Assembly (NCBI GenBank): GCA_943358095.1 | Contig: CALRGT010000006.1 | Location: 1 to 47,419 of the forward strand | Direction: 5' to 3' | Length of the DNA stretch: 47,419 bases | Origin: an uncultured Candidatus Saccharimonas sp. | Lineage (GTDB): Bacteria; Patescibacteriota; Saccharimonadia; Saccharimonadales; AQU-01 | The notes under the pieces: generated by a model | Seen by the model: the letters and a program-made list of their open reading frames with translations, nothing else | What the model was told of the DNA's origin: nothing | Database searches by the model: none | Made by a program: the position numbers and the translations under genes | In this document: positions 42,919 through 47,419 of the stretch, one piece after another | How the letters are laid out: each line of letters starts with the position of its first letter | How positions within the stretch are numbered: the first letter of the stretch is position 1

Positions 42919-44697
42919 TTATTCTTGTATGAATCCACCACTTTGGTGAGACCAAAGTTTGGCGTATAGACCATTCTTTGCGATAAGATTTTTGTGGGAC
43001 CCTTCCTCAACTATCTTGCCGTCATCCAGCACAATGATGCGATCCATTTTTTGTATCGTACTTAGTCGGTGAGCAATAACTACAGTAGTTTTACCCTCCA
43101 TTAATTTCCACAAAGCATCTTGAATCAATACTTCACTTTCGCTGTCTAGGGCGCTAGTAGCTTCATCCAATATAAGAATAGGTGCGTCCTTAATGAATGC
43201 TCGAGCAATTGCAATGCGTTGTTTCTGGCCACCACTGAGTTTGATCCCTCGCTCACCAACCAAGGTCTTATATCCGTTAGACAATTTAGCTATGAATTCG
43301 TCAGCATGTGCCTTGCGTGCGGCGATGTCTATCATTTCTTGGCTTACATTGTCAGTTCCGTAACTAATGTTTTCTGTTAGAGTTCTATGAAATAGTAGCG
43401 GCTCCTGAGGCACGTAACTGATGGAGCGCCGCAAATCAGCTTGAGTCATGTCGGTAATATTGCGACCATCTATTTCTATGCTTCCAGATTGTATATCCAT
43501 AAAGCGTAGCAATAATTTTGTAATACTAGTCTTGCCGCCACCGCTTGGTCCGACTAGGCCAATTTTTTCTCCAGCTTTAATATTTAGAGTGAAGTCTTTG
43601 AACAGGCTATGATCGATATTAGTTTCCGGGTACCAGAAAGTTATTTTATTAATAGACAGTTCACCGTTTGTGGCTTTGAATGGTTTGACGCCTGGCTTGT
43701 CGGATATTTCTGGTTTTAGTTGGAGTATTTCGGACATATCGGTAGAGTCACCAAAAACGCGTGTGAAATTTCGAAAGTTTCCACCAAGATCCCATAATCT
43801 TTTTAATATGGAAGTAGTGTAGTTTAATGAAAGATAAATTATGCCTATTTGTATTTTGCCTTGTACGGCTAGGCTAGCAGACAATATCAGCACTATCACA
43901 TTAATGCTGCGCTGAATTGAGCCTGTGACTAACTCGTGGTTCATATTTATAGTCATAGTTTCAGTAGATCGCTGGTGAACCTCGTTGGATCTTTGACTCA
44001 TTCTTTGTCGTTCAAAGTTTTCGCTAGCAAATGATTTAATGGCCAAGATATTCGTAAAACTGTCGGCTAATTGACCGGTACGTTTGGTCTCTGCCTCTGC
44101 CCAGCGACGATTGTACGGCACTTGGTGTCGACGGTACAGCCATACAATTGGTGTGTATATAGCACTTATAACTAAAATTGCTATTGCGACTTGAGGTACG
44201 CGAGGCAGAAGTATTACAGTCGTAAATGTCAAAGACACAAGAAGCTTGAACACGTTCCAGGTTAATGGGTCTGTAAGTCTCTCGAAAGAACCAATGAACT
44301 TATTACTCTGGCTCACAAGAGAACCAGCAAATCTATCAGAATAGAAACGGTAGCTCATATTAGTGAGATGATTAAATACTGTAGTGTTGAGGTCGCGCAT
44401 AATAGCATCTTGGGTGCGCCAAAATCGTCTAACTACTTGGTTCCACATCAGTAGTGCAAATAACTCCAAGCCGATAATTATTAATAAAGTAGGCATGAGT
44501 TTGGCTATGGTTAATTCGGCAGTATGGCCTTGGGCTAATTTTGTTAGGATGCCACTAATAAGCAACGGCGACAGCATGTCTTCTGCTAGCTGAGCCAGAA
44601 CCATGCTTGGATATATAATCGCCATGTCGCGTTTATATTTACGGGCGTGTTGCCAGTAGATATGCAGAGTGTTACGATTTGTTGACATTTTTTTCAT
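42919..44697 (-). CDS. ABC-type multidrug/lipid exporter, fused membrane and ATPase domains
   Basis: The 592-residue type I exporter half-transporter has a six-helix membrane domain (about residues 25-320) and a C-terminal ATPase (about 350-585). The ATPase has Walker A GPSGGGKTSI, a Q loop, the signature LSGGQKQRIAIARAFIK, Walker B ILILDEATSALD and the H-loop VIAHRLSTI. It resembles MsbA/LmrA/BmrA and acts as a dimer; the substrate is unknown. Its ribosome binding site (GGGAG) lies in a hairpin and a 15-codon upstream reading frame precedes it in a leader of about 150 bases, suggesting translational control. Confidence 0.93.
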   Translation of the reverse strand: MKKMSTNRNTLHIYWQHARKYKRDMAIIYPSMVLAQLAEDMLSPLLISGILTKLAQGHTAELTIAKLMPTLLIIIGLELFALLMWNQVVRRFWRTQDAIMRDLNTTVFNHLTNMSYRFYSDRFAGSLVSQSNKFIGSFERLTDPLTWNVFKLLVSLTFTTVILLPRVPQVAIAILVISAIYTPIVWLYRRHQVPYNRRWAEAETKRTGQLADSFTNILAIKSFASENFERQRMSQRSNEVHQRSTETMTINMNHELVTGSIQRSINVIVLILSASLAVQGKIQIGIIYLSLNYTTSILKRLWDLGGNFRNFTRVFGDSTDMSEILQLKPEISDKPGVKPFKATNGELSINKITFWYPETNIDHSLFKDFTLNIKAGEKIGLVGPSGGGKTSITKLLLRFMDIQSGSIEIDGRNITDMTQADLRRSISYVPQEPLLFHRTLTENISYGTDNVSQEMIDIAARKAHADEFIAKLSNGYKTLVGERGIKLSGGQKQRIAIARAFIKDAPILILDEATSALDSESEVLIQDALWKLMEGKTTVVIAHRLSTIQKMDRIIVLDDGKIVEEGSHKNLIAKNGLYAKLWSHQSGGFIQE

Positions 44698-44703
44698 AGC
44701 TTA

Positions 44704-44720
44704 CCGCTCCCTTTGGGCGG
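44704..44720 (-). promoter_or_regulatory. Hairpin sequestering the ribosome binding site of the ABC exporter
   Basis: On the minus strand CCGCCC pairs with GGGAGCGG (one bulged A) around an AAA loop, ending seven bases before the ATG. The GGGAG inside it is the only good Shine-Dalgarno for the exporter, so the hairpin would keep translation off until opened. Confidence 0.5.
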
Positions 44721-44764
44721 CTGCTTAATATATAGGTATTTGCGTAAGTTTTTAGTTTTTTGGC

Positions 44765-44812
44765 TTAGAGCCCGCAAGAATGAGGACGCATAGGTGATTG
44801 TGATCTGTACAT
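44765..44812 (-). CDS. Possible leader peptide upstream of the ABC exporter
   Basis: The 15-codon reading frame reads MYRSQSPMRPHSCGL and ends in TAA, starting 115 bases before the exporter gene. A GGAAAGGA purine-rich site lies about 10 bases before its ATG. Its middle codons (ATG CGT CCT) overlap the 3' arm of the long hairpin TGCGTCCT/AGGACGCA. It is too short to be called by coding statistics, so the evidence is its position, start site and link to the hairpins. It could be a chance frame. Confidence 0.35.
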   Translation of the reverse strand: MYRSQSPMRPHSCGL

Positions 44813-44826
44813 TTTTTTTGCGTCCT
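44783..44826 (-). promoter_or_regulatory. Long-range inverted repeat in the ABC exporter leader
   Basis: Perfect 8-base arms AGGACGCA (44783-44790) and TGCGTCCT (44819-44826) enclose 28 bases that contain the leader peptide start codon. One arm includes part of the leader peptide's ribosome binding site. Confidence 0.5.
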
Positions 44827-44850
44827 TTCCTTTACGTAATAGTAGTGCTT

Positions 44851-44856
44851 ATTATA
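44851..44856 (-). promoter_or_regulatory. -10 box (TATAAT) of the ABC exporter
   Basis: On the minus strand a perfect TATAAT would start transcription near 44844, leaving a leader of about 147 bases before the exporter start. The -35 region is weak. Confidence 0.5.
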
Positions 44857-44867
44857 CACCACCTGTC

Positions 44868-44888
44868 AACAGATAGCCATAATCTGTT
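44868..44888. promoter_or_regulatory. Palindromic operator candidate between divergent promoters
   Basis: AACAGAT (44868-44874) and ATCTGTT (44882-44888) form a perfect 7-7-7 inverted repeat. It lies between the ABC exporter -10 and overlaps the first base of the TATAAT of trhO, so a dimeric regulator bound here would affect both genes. Confidence 0.45.
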
Positions 44889-44893
44889 ATAAT
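44888..44893 (+). promoter_or_regulatory. -10 box (TATAAT) of trhO
   Basis: A perfect TATAAT, with TGTCAA 18 bases upstream, gives a leader of about 6 bases before the ATG at 44906 and no Shine-Dalgarno. Confidence 0.5.
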
Positions 44894-44905
44894 AGAGCTA
44901 TAATT

Positions 44906-45757
44906 ATGGAAAAAATCATACTATATTATATCTTTGTGCCGATTGCCGATCCGACGACTGTTATGTTCTGGCAAAAAGCTTTATGTGAAAAGTTGGGCCT
45001 TAAAGGTCGGATTCTAATTAGTGGCAAGGGAATTAACGGTACATTAGGCGGTAATCTAAAGTCACTAAAGGCCTATAGAAAAATCATGAACGAACATCCA
45101 TTGTTTTCTAAAATTGTCTATAAATGGAGTGACGGTAAGGCAGATGACTTTCCGAAACTAAGCATTAAAGTAAAATCCGAAACTGTGACGCTAGGTTGGG
45201 AACCAAATGTAACAACCGATGGCGTGATTGGTGGCGGTAAGCACTTAAAGCCCGAGCAAGTACATGAACTTGTAAAAGATTTTGGTGACGATGTAGTATT
45301 TTTTGATGGTCGTAATAAATATGAAGCACAGATAGGTAAGTTTAAAAACGCTGTCGTCCCTGATGTTAATTCTTTCAAAGAATATATAGCTGAACTCGAT
45401 AAGCCAGAATACGACGAAATTAAGAAAAAGAAGGTTGTGACTTATTGTACTGGCGGCATACGCTGCGAAACATTGTCTGCACTGATGATCGAAAAAGGCT
45501 TTGAGGACGTTTATCAAATTGATGGCGGAATTGTTAAGTATGGCGAAAAATTTGCCGACGAAGGTTATTGGGAAGGCAAATTGTTCGTTTTTGATAAACG
45601 TATGAAACTTGCATTTAGTGATAAGTCTAAGGACATTGCAGTATGCGAAGTTTGCGGAATAAATACCAGCCATCAAGTTAATAGTACGAATATTCGTCGA
45701 CGCCTTCATATCGTTTGCGAAAATTGTACTTCCAAAAACTTAGTTTTTGCGGAGTAA
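44906..45757 (+). CDS. trhO: tRNA uridine(34) hydroxylase TrhO (rhodanese-like)
   Basis: TrhO (YceA) oxygen-dependently hydroxylates U34 of several tRNAs to 5-hydroxyuridine. The 283-residue protein has the N-terminal acylphosphatase-like domain with LISGKGINGTLGG, then the rhodanese domain with the active-site loop YCTGGIRCE (Cys in the usual position, with a second Cys in the same loop), DGGIVKYGEKF, and a C-terminal cysteine-rich segment (CEVCGIN and CENC). It stands one base before uvrC, whose ribosome binding site lies over its stop codon. The divergent ABC exporter shares its promoter region. Confidence 0.92.
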   Translation: MEKIILYYIFVPIADPTTVMFWQKALCEKLGLKGRILISGKGINGTLGGNLKSLKAYRKIMNEHPLFSKIVYKWSDGKADDFPKLSIKVKSETVTLGWEPNVTTDGVIGGGKHLKPEQVHELVKDFGDDVVFFDGRNKYEAQIGKFKNAVVPDVNSFKEYIAELDKPEYDEIKKKKVVTYCTGGIRCETLSALMIEKGFEDVYQIDGGIVKYGEKFADEGYWEGKLFVFDKRMKLAFSDKSKDIAVCEVCGINTSHQVNSTNIRRRLHIVCENCTSKNLVFAE

Positions 45758-45758
45758 C

Positions 45759-47339
45759 GTGAACGCTGATTTTAAAGAAAAATTAAAGTTATTACCCAAA
45801 ACTCCAGGCGTATATTTTCATAAAAATGTTGCTGGAGAGATTATTTATGTTGGCAAAGCTGCGGTTTTAAGTAATCGTGTTCGTCAATATTTCCAAAAAA
45901 GTCGAACGCGTGACGCCAAGACAGAAGCGTTGGTAGCAGAAATTGCTGATACAGATTGGATGGAAGTTGAGAGTGAGCTCGAAGCGTTATTTCTTGAAGC
46001 AGAGATGGTACGTCGCTACATGCCTCGCTACAATATTCTTCTGCGCGACGACAAATCACTTAGCTATATACGTATAGATTACGACAGTGATTATCCTACG
46101 GTAACTATCACCCGGCGCCCATTAGACGATGGCGCAAAATACTTTGGGCCTTATTTTAATTCGTTGTCTGTTCGCCAGGCGTTAAAATATTTGCGTAGAG
46201 TCTTCCCATTCGCAACCAGTAAATCTGTAGGGCAAAAACGAGCAAATTTGCACTATCATTTAGGACTGGATCCAGGACTCGAGGAGGGTCGAACTAGTAT
46301 TAATGAGTACAGATCTAACTTGCGTGGATTGATTAGTTATATTGAAGGTCATAAAGACAAGCTAATAAAATCTTTAGAGCGCGACATGACAAAACAAGCA
46401 AAAAACGCACAATTCGAAGAAGCTGCTAAAACTCGTAATCGTTTGTATGCATTAAAGAATTTAAACAAGCAAGTAGTATTTAGTGACAAAGAGTTCATGG
46501 ATATTAGTAAGGATCATGCACTCAACGAGCTCGTCAACTTGCTGGAGCTAGACAAATTTCCTCGTAGAATTGAAGGTTACGATATAAGTCATATGAGTGG
46601 TACTGATGTCGTAGCTAGTATGGTCGTGTTTACTAATGGCGTTAGCGACAAAGATGAATACCGAAAATTCAAAACTCGAATTGACCAAAATAATGACTTT
46701 TATAATATGAACGAAACGATCAGCCGCCGCCTGTCTTTGCAAGGTCAGACCTTGCAACCTGCGCTAGGAAAGTCCTCTCACAAATCCAAGAATGCCTGGA
46801 AGTTAAAATTACCAGATTTGGTTCTAATTGATGGAGGCAAAGGTCAACTGGAAGCTGCAATTAAAGCGAGAGACATCGTCGGACAAAGTGACTTAAAATT
46901 TATTGGTTTAGCTAAACGCGAAGAACAAATCGTTATACAAAAACCTAAACTAAAAGGTCAAATCGAACATCCGGGTAGTAATGTTACGGTCAATCAGACT
47001 GCGTTAAAGAAGTTGAACGGTTATGTCACCGAAACAGAAGATTTTATATTAATTAATTTATCCCACAGAACAAACTTAATTAAATTACTGCAAAGAATTC
47101 GCGACGAGAGCCATAGATTTGCCGTTAGTTACCACTCGACACTAAAAAGAGGACGACAAACTGCGAGTGTTCTTGATGACATTCCAGGATTTGGTCCAGT
47201 AACACGCAAAAAATTATTAAAAACTTTTGGCTCTATTAAGATGCTTGGACTTGCCGATAGAGCGGAGATTGAGAAAATAATTGGAATTAAAAAAACCGAG
47301 CTGTTATTAGCCAATCTGCCAGAGCCTAAATCCAAGTAA
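45759..47339 (+). CDS. uvrC: Excinuclease ABC subunit C
   Basis: UvrC makes both incisions in nucleotide-excision repair. The 526 residues include the GIY-YIG nuclease domain (TPGVYFHK, EIIYVGKA), the UVR motif near residues 195-225, the RNase H-like nuclease domain with DISHMSG and LVLIDGGKGQL, and the C-terminal helix-hairpin-helix (LDDIPGFGPVTRKKLLKTF). It is shorter than the usual ~600 residues but all parts are there. The start is GTG 45759 with GGAG four bases upstream; an in-frame TTG at 45747 lies inside trhO. Confidence 0.97.
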   Translation: MNADFKEKLKLLPKTPGVYFHKNVAGEIIYVGKAAVLSNRVRQYFQKSRTRDAKTEALVAEIADTDWMEVESELEALFLEAEMVRRYMPRYNILLRDDKSLSYIRIDYDSDYPTVTITRRPLDDGAKYFGPYFNSLSVRQALKYLRRVFPFATSKSVGQKRANLHYHLGLDPGLEEGRTSINEYRSNLRGLISYIEGHKDKLIKSLERDMTKQAKNAQFEEAAKTRNRLYALKNLNKQVVFSDKEFMDISKDHALNELVNLLELDKFPRRIEGYDISHMSGTDVVASMVVFTNGVSDKDEYRKFKTRIDQNNDFYNMNETISRRLSLQGQTLQPALGKSSHKSKNAWKLKLPDLVLIDGGKGQLEAAIKARDIVGQSDLKFIGLAKREEQIVIQKPKLKGQIEHPGSNVTVNQTALKKLNGYVTETEDFILINLSHRTNLIKLLQRIRDESHRFAVSYHSTLKRGRQTASVLDDIPGFGPVTRKKLLKTFGSIKMLGLADRAEIEKIIGIKKTELLLANLPEPKSK

Positions 47340-47349
47340 AACGTGTACT

Positions 47350-47376
47350 GCAGGGAGTCTCCCTGCTATATTTTTT
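47350..47376 (+). terminator. Rho-independent terminator of trhO-uvrC
   Basis: GCAGGGA and TCCCTGC form a perfect seven-pair stem with a GTC loop, followed by TATA and six T residues, ten bases after the uvrC stop codon. It should end the trhO-uvrC transcript. The last 43 bases of the window are G/T-rich with no gene seen. Confidence 0.88.
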
Positions 47377-47419
47377 GTGGGTGAGTTGGGGTGGGAGTTG
47401 CATCATCGGGTAATTCGAG

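Noticed and set aside
42822-43010. Genes on the opposite strand within the bL25 tail and other long antisense frames inside conserved genes
   Set aside because: They lie wholly or mostly inside clearly conserved genes in another frame, have no ribosome binding sites or recognisable motifs, and reflect codon composition.

Overview
The window is a compact, almost fully coding bacterial chromosome segment of low-to-moderate GC that uses the standard genetic code (TGA, TAA and TAG all serve as stops). Several features point to the Candidate Phyla Radiation (Patescibacteria), most likely Saccharibacteria (TM7). These are an alanyl-tRNA synthetase that ends after its editing domain, divergent ATP-synthase subunits, a large membrane protein with the baseplate-J-like ectodomain often annotated in CPR genomes, many predicted leaderless genes, and several short proteins of no recognisable family. 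The lineage call is an inference from gene content; no 16S rRNA gene is present. No prophage, insertion sequence, CRISPR array or tRNA gene was seen.

Layout. 1-2.4 kb: an Lnt-like membrane acyltransferase facing a membrane-anchored NlpC/P60-like peptidase. 2.5-6.8 kb: a lower-glycolysis block (pyruvate kinase, phosphoglycerate kinase, triosephosphate isomerase) plus a small acidic membrane protein. 6.8-13.1 kb: a UvrD/PcrA helicase, a secreted DUF348-G5-lytic protein, RsmA/KsgA, and a MarR regulator with an MFS exporter. 13.1-13.6 kb: tmRNA (ssrA) with promoter and terminator. 13.6-17.8 kb: a ferric-reductase-like membrane protein, MetRS, a TatD nuclease and cysteine desulfurase. 17.9-23.1 kb: an F-type ATPase operon b-delta-alpha-gamma-beta-epsilon without the a and c membrane subunits. 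23.1-28 kb: an NAD(P)-binding oxidoreductase, two unknown proteins, MnmA and AlaRS. 28-35 kb: a cell-envelope block (PKD-like membrane protein, FtsA-like ATPase, J-like membrane protein, RuvX, MltG, LysM-CHAP protein). 35-42 kb: Obg, exonuclease I, an unknown protein, UvrA and DedA. 42-47.4 kb: ribosomal protein bL25, an ABC exporter with an elaborate leader, TrhO and UvrC.

Functional themes. DNA repair is represented by UvrA, UvrC, a UvrD-type helicase, RuvX, exonuclease I and TatD. Peptidoglycan remodelling is represented by MltG, LysM-CHAP, NlpC/P60 and the G5/lytic protein. tRNA wobble-uridine modification is represented by cysteine desulfurase, MnmA and TrhO. ATP comes from glycolysis and/or the F-type ATPase.

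Expression signals are unusually readable. Many genes at the head of transcription units have a TANAAT-like -10 box about 7-20 bases before the start codon, which predicts leaderless or near-leaderless mRNAs, while genes inside operons carry GGAG-type ribosome binding sites and often overlap their neighbour. The least ordinary signals are a possible leader-peptide attenuator before the ABC exporter, a tmRNA with a non-canonical T-loop and discriminator base, and a structured leader before the LysM-CHAP gene whose natural start appears to be a non-AUG codon.
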